Assembly (NCBI GenBank): GCA_031425525.1
Contig: JANPJM010000046.1
Location: forward strand, 1 to 64,000
DNA: 64,000 nt
DNA from: JANNMJ01 sp031425525
GTDB taxonomy: Bacteria; Bacteroidota; Bacteroidia; Cytophagales; Hymenobacteraceae
Reading direction: 5' to 3'
The position numbers and the translations under genes are program-made. The notes beneath the pieces were generated by a model. That model had not been told where the DNA came from. It saw only the letters and a program-made list of their open reading frames with translations, and ran no database searches. Shown piece after piece: positions 51,073-59,616 of this stretch (position 1 is its first letter; each line of letters starts with the position of its first letter).

Positions 51073-53298
51073 TTAATTGGCGCTGGCTTGCACGTTGGTA
51101 GGTGCGGCCACCGAATCGGGCATCGGCTGGGCCTTGATGTCGATGCCGAGGCGCTGGAGGTAGGCGATGAGGGCGACGATCTCGCGGTCGGATTTCACTT
51201 CGATGTCTTCTTTCCGCAGCTCGGCCACGATGCCGGCGGCCTGGCGCCGGGCGTCGGCGACGGCCTGTGCTTCGTAGCCGTCGGGGTACGGGGTGCCGAG
51301 GCCGCGCAGGACGCTGATCTTCTTGGCGGTGGTCGAGTAGTCGATGTCGTTTTCGAAGAGCCACGGGTAGGGCGGCATGATCGAGCCGGGCGACATACTC
51401 GTCGGGTCGAGCATGTGGTGGTAGTGCCACGAGCCGGGGTACTTGCCGCCGATGCGGTGCAGGTCGGGGCCGGTGCGCTTGGAGCCCCACAGGAAGGGGC
51501 GGTCGTACACGAACTCGCCCGCTTTGGAGTACTCGCCGTAGCGTTCGGTTTCGGAGCGGAAGGGGCGCACCATCTGGGTGTGGCAGTTCACGCAGCCTTC
51601 CTTGATGTAGAGGTCGCGGCCTTCGAGTTCGAGCGAGGTGTAGGGCTGCACGGCGGCGATGGTCGGGATGTTTTCCTTCACCAGGAACGTCGGGATCATC
51701 TCCACGGCGCCGCCGATGAGGATGGCGAACGTCGCGAGGATGCTGAGTTGCACGGGGCGGCGTTCGAGCCAGCCGTGCCAGTGGTGGGCTTTCTCGGCGG
51801 CGTCGGCTTCGGCCGTGAGGGGCACGAGGGCGGGGGCCGAAGCTTCTTCTGACGCCAGCAGCGAGCCGGCGGCGGCCGTCTTCCAGAGGTTGAAAATCAT
51901 CAGGAATACGCCGCTCAGGTAGAGCAGCCCGCCGATGCCGCGCAGGTAGTACAGCGGCACGATCTGGATGACGGTTTCGAGGAAGTTGGGGTACTGGAGC
52001 ATCCCTTCGGCGTTGAACTGCTTCCACATCAGCCCCTGCGTGAAGCCCGCCCAGTACATCGGCAGGGCGTAGAACACGATGCCGAGCGTGCCGAGCCAGA
52101 AGTGGGCGTTGGCTAGGCTCTTCGAGTGCAGCGGGGTGCGGTAGAGGCGCGGCCAGAGCCAGTAGAGCATCGCGAAGGTGAGGAAGCCGTTCCAGCCGAG
52201 CGCCCCGACGTGGACGTGCGCGACGATCCAATCGGTAAAGTGGGCGATGGCGTTGACGTTCTTGAGGCTCAGGAGCGGGCCTTCGAGGGTGGCCATTCCG
52301 TAGGCGGTGATGGCCACCACCATAAACTTGAGCACCGGTTCCTCGCGGACTTTGTCCCAGGCGCCGCGCAGCGTCAGTAGGCCGTTGATCATGCCGCCCC
52401 AGCTCGGGGCGATGAGCATGATCGAGAACACCACGCCCAGGCTCTGCGCCCAGTCGGGCAGGGCGGTGTAGAGCAAGTGGTGCGGCCCGGCCCAGATGTA
52501 GAGGAAAATCAGCGACCAGAAGTGGATGATCGAGAGCCGGTAAGAATACACCGGCCGGTTCGCCGCCTTCGGCAGGAAGTAGTACATCAGCCCCAGGTAG
52601 GGCGTGGTGAGGAAGAAGGCCACCGCGTTGTGGCCGTACCACCACTGCACCAGCGCATCCTGCACGCCGGCGTAGGCCGAGTAGCTCTTGAAGAGGCTCA
52701 CCGGCACCTCCACCGAATTGACGATGTGCAGCACCGCCACCGTGAGGAAGGTGGCGATGTAGAACCAGATGCCCACGTACAGGTGCCGCTCCCTACGCTT
52801 CGCAATCGTGCCGAACATATTCCAGCCGAACACCACCCACACGAGGGTGATGAGGATGTCGATGGGCCACTCCAGCTCGGCGTACTCCTTACTGGTGGTG
52901 ATGCCGAGCGGCAGCGTGATGAGCGCGCAGAGGATGACCGTTTGCCACCCCCAGAAATGCACCTTGCTGAGCGCCTTCGAGTACATCGGCGCTTTGCACA
53001 GCCGCTGCAACGAGTAGTACACGCCCATAAAAATGCCGTTGCCGACGAACGCGAAGATCACGGCGTTGGTGTGCAGCGGCCGGATGCGCCCGAACGTGGT
53101 GTACGGGGTGCCCATATTCAGCCCCGGCTGGGCGAGCTGAAAGGCGATGAGCACGCCGATGATCATCCCCGCGACGCCCCAGAAGACGGTAGCGACGCCG
53201 AAATCGCGCACGATGCGGTTGTCGTAGGCGAAGGTTTCGACGGCCGCCGGCGCCGGCCGCGGGACGCTGATTTCCGGAGGATTGATGGTAGAGAGCAT
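51073..53298 (-). CDS. ccoNO: cbb3-type cytochrome c oxidase, fused CcoN-CcoO subunit
   Basis: A 741-residue fusion. The CcoN part (about 1-500) has about twelve helices with the haem-copper ligand regions GRIRPLHTNAVIFAF, WWYGHNAVAFFLTTPYLGLM and IHFWSLIFLYIWAGPHHLLY and DWIVAHVHVGALGWNGFLTF. A linker with one helix leads into the CcoO part (about 535-735), with the haem motif CVNCHTQMVRPF and YDRPFLWGSKRTGPDLHRIG. This fusion is common in Bacteroidota. The complex reduces oxygen at low concentration and pumps protons. A CRP/FNR-like palindrome (53369-53382) and 21-base repeats lie upstream. Confidence 0.95.
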   Translation of the reverse strand: MLSTINPPEISVPRPAPAAVETFAYDNRIVRDFGVATVFWGVAGMIIGVLIAFQLAQPGLNMGTPYTTFGRIRPLHTNAVIFAFVGNGIFMGVYYSLQRLCKAPMYSKALSKVHFWGWQTVILCALITLPLGITTSKEYAELEWPIDILITLVWVVFGWNMFGTIAKRRERHLYVGIWFYIATFLTVAVLHIVNSVEVPVSLFKSYSAYAGVQDALVQWWYGHNAVAFFLTTPYLGLMYYFLPKAANRPVYSYRLSIIHFWSLIFLYIWAGPHHLLYTALPDWAQSLGVVFSIMLIAPSWGGMINGLLTLRGAWDKVREEPVLKFMVVAITAYGMATLEGPLLSLKNVNAIAHFTDWIVAHVHVGALGWNGFLTFAMLYWLWPRLYRTPLHSKSLANAHFWLGTLGIVFYALPMYWAGFTQGLMWKQFNAEGMLQYPNFLETVIQIVPLYYLRGIGGLLYLSGVFLMIFNLWKTAAAGSLLASEEASAPALVPLTAEADAAEKAHHWHGWLERRPVQLSILATFAILIGGAVEMIPTFLVKENIPTIAAVQPYTSLELEGRDLYIKEGCVNCHTQMVRPFRSETERYGEYSKAGEFVYDRPFLWGSKRTGPDLHRIGGKYPGSWHYHHMLDPTSMSPGSIMPPYPWLFENDIDYSTTAKKISVLRGLGTPYPDGYEAQAVADARRQAAGIVAELRKEDIEVKSDREIVALIAYLQRLGIDIKAQPMPDSVAAPTNVQASAN

Positions 53299-53368
53299 AG
53301 GCAGAAGCGAGCCGATGGGCGGGCTGATTTCGCTGCTGCAAAGCTCCCCGCGCGGGCGGCGGGGAATG

Positions 53369-53382
53369 CTGACCCTAGTCAG
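53369..53382. promoter_or_regulatory. CRP/FNR-like operator upstream of ccoNO
   Basis: CTGACCCTAGTCAG is a perfect 5-N4-5 palindrome. Its centre is 34.5 bases from the middle of the TTTG core of a -7-like AGCTTTG (minus strand, 53339-53344), exactly as before hemF. Confidence 0.7.
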
Positions 53383-53437
53383 GCGGGAAGGTGAGTTTGG
53401 TCAGGTGGGGGGTAGAAAAACGTTGGTAGTGGGAAAA

Positions 53438-53584
53438 TGCTATTTGGGTGCGGGAAATTACTATTTAAGCGCGAATAATTACTATTTTAGTCGAATAAAA
53501 TACTATTTGGGTATGAGAAACGGGCTGATATACTCAGTAAAATACAAGACGGAGGAGGAAAAATACTATTCGGGTGGGCGCGAC
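53438..53584. repeat. Seven tandem 21-base units upstream of ccoNO
   Basis: Units start at 53438, 53459, 53480, 53501, 53522, 53543 and 53564. Five of them (1-4 and 7) begin with TACTATT or a one-base variant (TGCTATT in the first); the fifth and sixth are degenerate. A 21-base step equals two helical turns, so protein binding on one face of the DNA is possible. On the plus strand the repeat would encode a seven-residue repeat (for example NYYLSAN, NYYFSRI). Confidence 0.75.
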
Positions 53585-53755
53585 GGGAGGAGTGGTGAAA
53601 AATGCGGGAATTCTGCCGCCGTAGGGCGAAAGGCTAGGCCATCAGGACTTGCGCAAAACAGGCGGGAGGTAGCGCGGGAACTCCGTTTCGCGTCCGTTGG
53701 GTGATGCCGCGTGACGCGGAACAGCGTTCTGCGCTATGCTTTTGCAAAAGGCTGG

Positions 53756-53763
53756 TACATTTG
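53756..53763 (+). promoter_or_regulatory. -7-like element (TACATTTG) before the gene at 53875
   Basis: A TAnnTTTG match about 110 bases upstream of the start; no -33 TTG at the right distance was seen. Confidence 0.35.
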
Positions 53764-53874
53764 GCTCGGCCGCCGACGAATGACCGGTTGCCGCGCGGAG
53801 GCCAAACCAAGCGGCAGCGGTAGCGGGGCGAGCCGTTTTCTTCTTTTTTCACCTTTCACTACTGACAGATTAAT

Positions 53875-54546
53875 ATGCAGGACGACCTGGAAAACATCCT
53901 TTCGATGGCGCTGGTTGTAGACCGGACGCTGGACGAGACGAAAGACGACTGGAAGCACTACGGCAAGCTGGCGACGGATGCCGGGGCGCTGAAAACCACG
54001 CTGAACACGGTGCGCACGGCCACGCAGCAGCTGAAAGCGGCGGAAGCGGCGGGCGGGCAGATCGACGCGAAGGACGCGGCGGAAGCGCGGGCGCTAGATG
54101 CGGCGATGGTGATCGTGAGCGGCGCGGCGGCGTCGGTGCTGGACGCGCCGAACGACGTGCTGGCGGGTGTGGGCCGCTGGACGCGCTCGGCGCTGGACAC
54201 GAAGCGCGATACGGAGCAACTGGCGGAGCTGGAAGGTATCTTCAACCAGGCGTCGCCGCTGCGGGCGGAGCTGGTGGACGACCAGGTGACGGACGCGCAC
54301 TTCACGGAGCTGCAAGCCGCCACGGATGACCTGCGGCCATTCGTGGGCAAAGCGCGCGGCGGCGTGGTGACGGCGGCGGCGCTACGCCGCGCCGAAACGG
54401 CGGCAATGGAGGCCGTGAGCGCCGCCCTCGACCGCCTCGATGCGCGGATGAAGGTGCTGCGCACCCAGAAAAACCCGGTAGCGGATCGTTACTTCCAGGC
54501 GCGTAAGCTGGTGAATGCGAGAGGGCCGGGGAAGGAGGAGGTGTAA
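53875..54546 (+). CDS. Helical protein of unknown function
   Basis: A 223-residue, alanine-rich, almost wholly helical protein with no signal peptide or membrane segment. I do not recognise its family. Its GC-rich codon use matches the chromosome, unlike the ATPase-HNH pair that follows, so it may not belong to that unit. It starts at ATG 53875 and diverges from ccoNO. Structure prediction suggests a helical bundle only by composition. Confidence 0.5.
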   Translation: MQDDLENILSMALVVDRTLDETKDDWKHYGKLATDAGALKTTLNTVRTATQQLKAAEAAGGQIDAKDAAEARALDAAMVIVSGAAASVLDAPNDVLAGVGRWTRSALDTKRDTEQLAELEGIFNQASPLRAELVDDQVTDAHFTELQAATDDLRPFVGKARGGVVTAAALRRAETAAMEAVSAALDRLDARMKVLRTQKNPVADRYFQARKLVNARGPGKEEV

Positions 54547-54733
54547 GAGCGCGGGGTAAAGAATGTTGGTTTTCGGTATGTAGTTATCCCCACTCTCTAC
54601 GGGTTGGCTGTGAGGTTAGCACGAGGGGGTGGGGGTTTTGGTTGCATATTCGCGGCACTAAGTACAAAAGCTGGCCAAACTACTTCTAGCACCGGCTGAA
54701 TTAAATAGCAATACCAAAGACCAAGATTTAATC

Positions 54734-56146
54734 ATGTTAAGAAGCGCCTCATATTTAGACAAAAATTATTTGTTTAAATTAAAAGAAACACCAGAATCAG
54801 CAGACAATGTTTTTACTGTGATTGTGGGAAAAAACGGTACCGGCAAAAGCCGGCTGATGAAAGCCGTAACAGAAGATCTAATGGCGCTTGAAAGATTTGG
54901 GGGGCCTAGAACAATAGAGAGCAAGATTCGGCTTATAAGACATAGCAGCAATTTTGTCCATATCGACTACGAGCCAGAAAAAATCATAACAGCATCAACT
55001 AGCCCTTTTGACAAATTCCCGCTTCTTGACAAGCGGCACTTGATGAGGCATCATGAGACGAATAGGTACGCCTATTTGGGAATCAGAGATTTGAGCGGTC
55101 CAGATTTTGGCCTTGCATATGTTTCGAAAATAATCTCATCACTAATAGAAGCCGCCGTTTTTGACTTGGGCCAGATGCGTGAAGTCAATAATGCACTCAA
55201 CTTTCTGGGTTACAGAGATAGAATTAGAATTACGATTGAACAAAGGCTCCCAGGTGGTACACTCAATGAAATACACGACGCGCAAAATGTTTTACAAGTT
55301 TATGAAATACTAAAGCGTCATACGCTGCGTCCGTTTACGACATTTACAAAATCAAACAGCAGGCTATTTGAAATCAACAATGAAGCCCCCGATTACGACA
55401 AAATAGAGGAGTTGCGCCTCGCAACAAGAGATATGGCTTACTTTCCGCGCAAGAGGGAGTTTGACATAGATATTTCATCTCAAGGCTTTGATTTGCAGGG
55501 TTACGCAAAGACCTTCAATAAAGGTAGAGGAAAGAATGCTCTCTCCTTCTTGCTCGATTCTGGAATTTATCGAGTCAAGCAGGTTAGCTTAGAGCCGATT
55601 AATGGAGGGCGCCTTTACTCTATAAGCGATGCAAGCTCTGGCGAACAGTCAGCCATATTAAGCATACTTGGCATTGCTAGTCACATAAAAGATCGTTCGC
55701 TCATCTGTATTGATGAACCGGAAATATGCCTCCACCCAGAGTGGCAAGAAAAGTACATGAAACTGCTAATCGACACTTTTGCTAATTACAAAGGCTGTCA
55801 TTTTTTAATAGCTACGCATTCCCCGCAAATCGTCTCCAGCTTGAATGAAGGAAATTGCTTCATTCTTTTCATGGAATCTGGTGAGGTTGTAAGTGCAAAA
55901 GGCTTTGCTCAAAAATCAAGTGATTTCCAATTGGCGAATGTTTTTAATCACCCAGGATTCAAAAACGAGTACCTTTCTAGGATAGCTCTCAGCATTTTCA
56001 CCAAAGTCAGTGCTAGGAAAAAATTCGACTCAGAAGACATTGAGAACTATGAAGTAATAAAATCCCAAGTCCCATTCATGAAGGAGAGTGATCCTGTGTT
56101 TTCACTGTTTCAATCTTTGCGCCAACTATATCAAATTTATGCCTAA
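54734..56146 (+). CDS. AAA/ABC-type ATPase, Septu PtuA-like
   Basis: A 470-residue ATPase. Walker A is GKNGTGKS (32-39), the ABC-like signature SSGEQSA is near residue 302, and Walker B is SLICIDEPEICLHP near residues 322-335, followed by IATHSPQIVSS (H-loop). This is the AAA_21 (overcoming-lysogenisation-defect-like) architecture found in PtuA of Septu and related defence systems. The gene is much more AT-rich than its surroundings. Its stop overlaps the start of the HNH gene by eight bases. PtuA-like is inferred from architecture and pairing; close AAA_21 proteins occur in other defence systems. Confidence 0.8.
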   Translation: MLRSASYLDKNYLFKLKETPESADNVFTVIVGKNGTGKSRLMKAVTEDLMALERFGGPRTIESKIRLIRHSSNFVHIDYEPEKIITASTSPFDKFPLLDKRHLMRHHETNRYAYLGIRDLSGPDFGLAYVSKIISSLIEAAVFDLGQMREVNNALNFLGYRDRIRITIEQRLPGGTLNEIHDAQNVLQVYEILKRHTLRPFTTFTKSNSRLFEINNEAPDYDKIEELRLATRDMAYFPRKREFDIDISSQGFDLQGYAKTFNKGRGKNALSFLLDSGIYRVKQVSLEPINGGRLYSISDASSGEQSAILSILGIASHIKDRSLICIDEPEICLHPEWQEKYMKLLIDTFANYKGCHFLIATHSPQIVSSLNEGNCFILFMESGEVVSAKGFAQKSSDFQLANVFNHPGFKNEYLSRIALSIFTKVSARKKFDSEDIENYEVIKSQVPFMKESDPVFSLFQSLRQLYQIYA

Positions 56147-56792
56147 AACCATTAGCGCCATTCAGTTTGCCAAGGAAGAATCGGTATTGATCGAAAGTAA
56201 AATCAGTCGCACAAATTTTACATTCAACATTTGGGGCGATAGTGAGTTGGAAGTTGTAAGGGTTTCAATAAGAAATTTCTATCGAATTCAGCAGGGTGGA
56301 AATTGCGTGTATTGCCAAAAGCCGGTGCCAATTCGATCTGCTCGCGGCAGCGATGTTGAACATATTGCACCAAAGTCTATTTACCCGCAATTTCTGTTCG
56401 AACCTAGGAATCTATGTGTGGCCTGCACGGATTGTAATGAGGCAAAAAGAGAGAAGGAAGTATTCGCTAAGCCTAAAAATAATCCCAAGCGTTACCCCAC
56501 TACAGGAGGCGCCTTCAAAATTGTGCACCCTCATTTTGATGATTACAGTGAGCATATTCAGATTCTCGCTGGCGGTCATTATCTGCCATTTACGGAGAAA
56601 GGGTATTTCACTACAGGAGCATGTGACTTAAATAGAAGACTAAGAGAGTTCGGATGGCCTAAAGAGGTGATTGATAGTGCTACGGCTAGCGAGCTTGCAA
56701 ATGACATTGTAGAGAGCGATGATGCTGTTTTGCGTTCAAATGCCTTGAAAAAACTGGAGCAAATAGTGGTATTATCATTAAAAGGGTCTTGA
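56139..56792 (+). CDS. HNH endonuclease, Septu PtuB-like
   Basis: A 217-residue nuclease. The HNH core has CVYC (56-59), DVEHIAPK (72-79, His75), NLCVACTDCNEAKR (91-104, with C96 and C99 completing a zinc site), the layout of PtuB nucleases. The C-terminal half is helical. It starts at an ATG that overlaps the ATPase stop codon by eight bases, so the two are translationally coupled, as in ptuAB. In Septu the ATPase-nuclease complex cuts DNA after phage infection. No reverse transcriptase is present, so it is not a retron-linked pair. Confidence 0.8.
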   Translation: MPKTISAIQFAKEESVLIESKISRTNFTFNIWGDSELEVVRVSIRNFYRIQQGGNCVYCQKPVPIRSARGSDVEHIAPKSIYPQFLFEPRNLCVACTDCNEAKREKEVFAKPKNNPKRYPTTGGAFKIVHPHFDDYSEHIQILAGGHYLPFTEKGYFTTGACDLNRRLREFGWPKEVIDSATASELANDIVESDDAVLRSNALKKLEQIVVLSLKGS

Positions 56793-56810
56793 TTTTCTCA
56801 GTCTCGCACA

Positions 56811-56957
56811 CTAATCATCTTCTTCCTCGAACAGCACCCGCATACCGGGCGTGTAAGTGTCTTCGTACTGCCCCGAATTGGTGGCCCACAGGAAAGCCCC
56901 CAGAAAACAGACGGCTACGCTGAGGCTGACGCCGATGAGCAGGAATAGGATGGTCAT
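56811..56957 (-). CDS. ccoS: cbb3 oxidase maturation protein CcoS
   Basis: A 48-residue protein reading MTILFLLIGVSLSVAVCFLG followed by AFLWATNSGQYEDTYTPGMR and an acidic end (EEEDD). One membrane helix and the GQYxD-type tail are the CcoS signature. It is needed to insert haem and copper into the catalytic subunit. It begins 17 bases after the ccoI stop, in the same direction. The AT-rich ATPase-HNH unit ends just beyond its stop codon, so the acquired unit has inserted immediately downstream. Confidence 0.9.
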   Translation of the reverse strand: MTILFLLIGVSLSVAVCFLGAFLWATNSGQYEDTYTPGMRVLFEEEDD

Positions 56958-56974
56958 TCGGGTGGGAGGGGAGG

Positions 56975-59506
56975 TTAAAGGCGTTGGCGGCGGGCGGCGC
57001 GGCGCACCAGCAGCGTGGCCGCGAGCAGCACACTTAGCGAGGAGATAGGCATCAGGATGGCTGAAGCGATGGGCGTGAACTCGCCGCGCACGGCGAGGGT
57101 GAGGCCGGCGGCGTTGTAGCAGAGCGAGACGGCGAACGTGGCGAGGATGGCGCGCAGACTGGCGCGCGTAAAGCGCAGAAACGCGGGCAGCCGGGCGAGG
57201 CTGGCGGCGTCGAGGATAGCGTCGGAGGCGGGCGAGAAGTTGGTGAGCGCATCGGTGAGGGCCACCCCCACGTTGGCGGCGCGCAGGGCGCCGGCGTCGT
57301 TGAGGCCGTCGCCGATCATGACCACGGTGCGGCCCTGGCGGCGCAACTCCTCCACGTACTGGAGCTTGTCGAGCGGCGACTGGCGGAAGCGCAGGTCGGC
57401 GGTGGGGCCGAACAGCTCGCGCAGGCGGGTTTGCTCGCCGTCGTGGTCGCCGGAGAGGACGGCGAGGCGGTAGTGGGGGCGTAGGGCGGCGATGACGGCG
57501 GGCAGGTCGTCGCGGTACACATTCTCGAAGATGAACTCGCCGGTGGGCTGCCCGCCGAACGACACGCTGACGCGGGCGTGCTGGCCGGCGAAGTCGGTGG
57601 GGGCGGGCAGTGCCGCCACGGCGGCGGTGGGCGGGGGCGCTACGCCGACGAACTCGGGACGGCCGACGCGTACTTCCATTCCGGCGACGGTGGCGCGCAG
57701 GCCCTGGCCGGGCTTTTCGGTGAAGGCCCCAACGAAATCGTCGTACTCGCTTTCGCCCAGTTCCTGCCGTAGGCGCTGGCTGAGCGGGTGCGTACTGCTA
57801 CCAACCAGCGCGGCGAGGCGGGCGTGCTGGCGCGGGGTAAGGGGCGGACCTTCGTAGCGCACCCGCGAGGCGCGCACATCGGTAAGGGTGCCGGTTTTGT
57901 CGAAGACGATGGTGTCGGCGCGGCCGAGGGTTTCGGCGACGCCCGCGTTTTTGAGGTAGAAGCCGTGGCGCCCGAAGATGCCCAGCGCGGTGCCGAGCGC
58001 GAAGGGCGTGGCGATGGACAGCGCGCACGGGCAGGCAATGACCAGTACCGCCGTGAACACCCGCACCGCCATCGCGTCGTCGTGGCGGTAGCCACCCCAG
58101 TAGGCCACGGCGCCGAGCGCCAGCACCAGCGTGGCGCCCACGAACCAGCGGCCGACGTGGTTGGCGTACGTTTCGAGACCGGCGGCGCGGTCGGTGGCGG
58201 AGTGCTCGGCTTTCTGAAAGGCGGGGTTGTTCCAGAGCTGCGTGAGGTAGCCCTGCGACACGTCGCGGATGACTTCCAGCTCCGCGGCGTCGGCGAGCTG
58301 CCGGCCGCCGGCGTAGATGATCTCGCCGACGACTTTGGCGACGGCCGCCGACTCGCCGGTGACGAAGGAGTAATCGATCTCACCGGTGCCGCGCAGCAGG
58401 ATGGCATCGGCGGGAATGACTTCGCGGTGACGCACCCGAATACGGTCGCCGATGCGCAGGTCGCGGATGGGGACAGATTGCTCGGCGCCATCGGTGAGGC
58501 GCGTGACGGCGACGGGAAAGTAGGCGGTGAAATCGCGGTCGAAGCGCAGCGCGTCGGTGGTGCGCTGCTGCACCCACTTGCCGATCAGCATAAAGAATAC
58601 CAGCCCGGTGAAGGTGTCGAAGTAGCCCACGCCGCGCCCGCGCAGCACGTCGAGCGTACTCACCACGAACAGGGCGGCCAGCCCGAGCGAGATCGGGAAA
58701 TCGAGGTTGATGTAGCGCTGGCGCAGCCCGCGCCACGCGGACAGGAAGTAGTCGCGGGCGCTCACCAGCAGCACCGGCAGGGCCAGCGCCAGGCTCAGGT
58801 AGCCAAAGAATCGGCTGAAAGGGGCCGCCAGCTGGCCCACCGGCGCCAGGTAGGCTGGGAACGCCAGCAGCATCACATTGCCGAAGGCGAAGCCCGCCAG
58901 CCCGAGCTTGACGGCGAGGGCGCGGCCGGCGGTGGCGGTGGGTTTGGGGCCTAGCTCGGCGAGGGTCAGGCGCGGCTCGTAGCCGATGGCGGCGAGCAGG
59001 GCGACGATCTCGCGCAAGGACGTCTCGCGTGGGCGGTACGCGAGACTGATTTCTTTGCGCGGAAAATTGACCCTGGACTCGGTGACGTGTGGGTTGAGGC
59101 GGTAAAGGTGTTCGAGGAGCCACACGCACGATACGCAGTGCATCGTGGGCAGGTGCAGCGTGAGGCGCGCGAGCGACTCGCCCCGAAACGCGAGCAATTG
59201 CGCCTCGACGGTGGGGTCGTCGAGGTACGCAAAGCGGTCGGGCAGGTCGAGGGCGGGGATTTTCTGCCCGGCGGGGCCGTCGGGCGCCAGGGCGTAGTAT
59301 TGGCAGAGGTTGCGGCTGGCGAGCAGCTCGTACACGGCCCGGCAGCCCTGACAGCAGAAGGTTTTCTCCTGGTAGAGGATCGGCAGGCGCGGGCAGGCGT
59401 CGCCGCAGTGGGCGCAGGTGGTGGGCGCGGCGGTGGGGACGGAGCGCGTCGGGGAAGAAGAGGCCACGGTAGGAGCGGAGAGTTTCGCGGAGCGAAATTC
59501 CGGCAC
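56975..59506 (-). CDS. ccoI: Copper-transporting P-type ATPase for cbb3 oxidase assembly
   Basis: A P1B-type ATPase of up to 843 residues. The N-terminus has CAHCGDAC and FCCQGCRAVYELL, then a metal-binding domain with MHCVSCVWLLEHLYRLNPHV. The membrane part includes the CPC motif (VIACPCALSIATPFALG), and the cytoplasmic part has DKTGTLTD (phosphorylated Asp) and GDGLNDAGALRAANVG. It exports or delivers copper for the oxidase. A FNR-like palindrome (59523-59536) is close to the annotated ATG; if the promoter is set by it, an in-frame GTG at 59467 (VASSSPTRS) would be the better start. ccoS follows. Confidence 0.93.
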   Translation of the reverse strand: MPEFRSAKLSAPTVASSSPTRSVPTAAPTTCAHCGDACPRLPILYQEKTFCCQGCRAVYELLASRNLCQYYALAPDGPAGQKIPALDLPDRFAYLDDPTVEAQLLAFRGESLARLTLHLPTMHCVSCVWLLEHLYRLNPHVTESRVNFPRKEISLAYRPRETSLREIVALLAAIGYEPRLTLAELGPKPTATAGRALAVKLGLAGFAFGNVMLLAFPAYLAPVGQLAAPFSRFFGYLSLALALPVLLVSARDYFLSAWRGLRQRYINLDFPISLGLAALFVVSTLDVLRGRGVGYFDTFTGLVFFMLIGKWVQQRTTDALRFDRDFTAYFPVAVTRLTDGAEQSVPIRDLRIGDRIRVRHREVIPADAILLRGTGEIDYSFVTGESAAVAKVVGEIIYAGGRQLADAAELEVIRDVSQGYLTQLWNNPAFQKAEHSATDRAAGLETYANHVGRWFVGATLVLALGAVAYWGGYRHDDAMAVRVFTAVLVIACPCALSIATPFALGTALGIFGRHGFYLKNAGVAETLGRADTIVFDKTGTLTDVRASRVRYEGPPLTPRQHARLAALVGSSTHPLSQRLRQELGESEYDDFVGAFTEKPGQGLRATVAGMEVRVGRPEFVGVAPPPTAAVAALPAPTDFAGQHARVSVSFGGQPTGEFIFENVYRDDLPAVIAALRPHYRLAVLSGDHDGEQTRLRELFGPTADLRFRQSPLDKLQYVEELRRQGRTVVMIGDGLNDAGALRAANVGVALTDALTNFSPASDAILDAASLARLPAFLRFTRASLRAILATFAVSLCYNAAGLTLAVRGEFTPIASAILMPISSLSVLLAATLLVRRAARRQRL

Positions 59507-59522
59507 TGGCCGAAGCTAAAAC

Positions 59523-59536
59523 CTGATGCAGATCAG
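59523..59536. promoter_or_regulatory. CRP/FNR-like operator upstream of ccoI
   Basis: CTGATGCAGATCAG is a perfect 5-N4-5 palindrome. A -7-like GAAATTCG-type element lies about 33.5 bases away toward the gene, near the annotated start. Confidence 0.6.
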
Positions 59537-59616
59537 GCCGCAGGGTGATTGCAGACAGGCGCCCGGTGGCGGGCCGGGGAGCAGTGCCAGAAGCGGAAAA
59601 TGTCGGCCGTTGACGG

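Noticed and set aside
53438..53584. The 21-base repeats as a CRISPR array
   Set aside because: The units are directly tandem with no unique spacers, the repeat is too short and degenerate, and no cas gene is nearby.
53282..53704. A 140-residue protein-coding gene containing the 21-base repeats
   Set aside because: It overlaps the ccoNO start, operator and -7 element, and its ends have no recognisable features. It is kept only as an alternative explanation of the repeats.
54547..54733. A retron-type ncRNA upstream of the ATPase-HNH pair
   Set aside because: No reverse transcriptase is encoded nearby and no msr/msd-like inverted repeats are evident in the 187-base gap.
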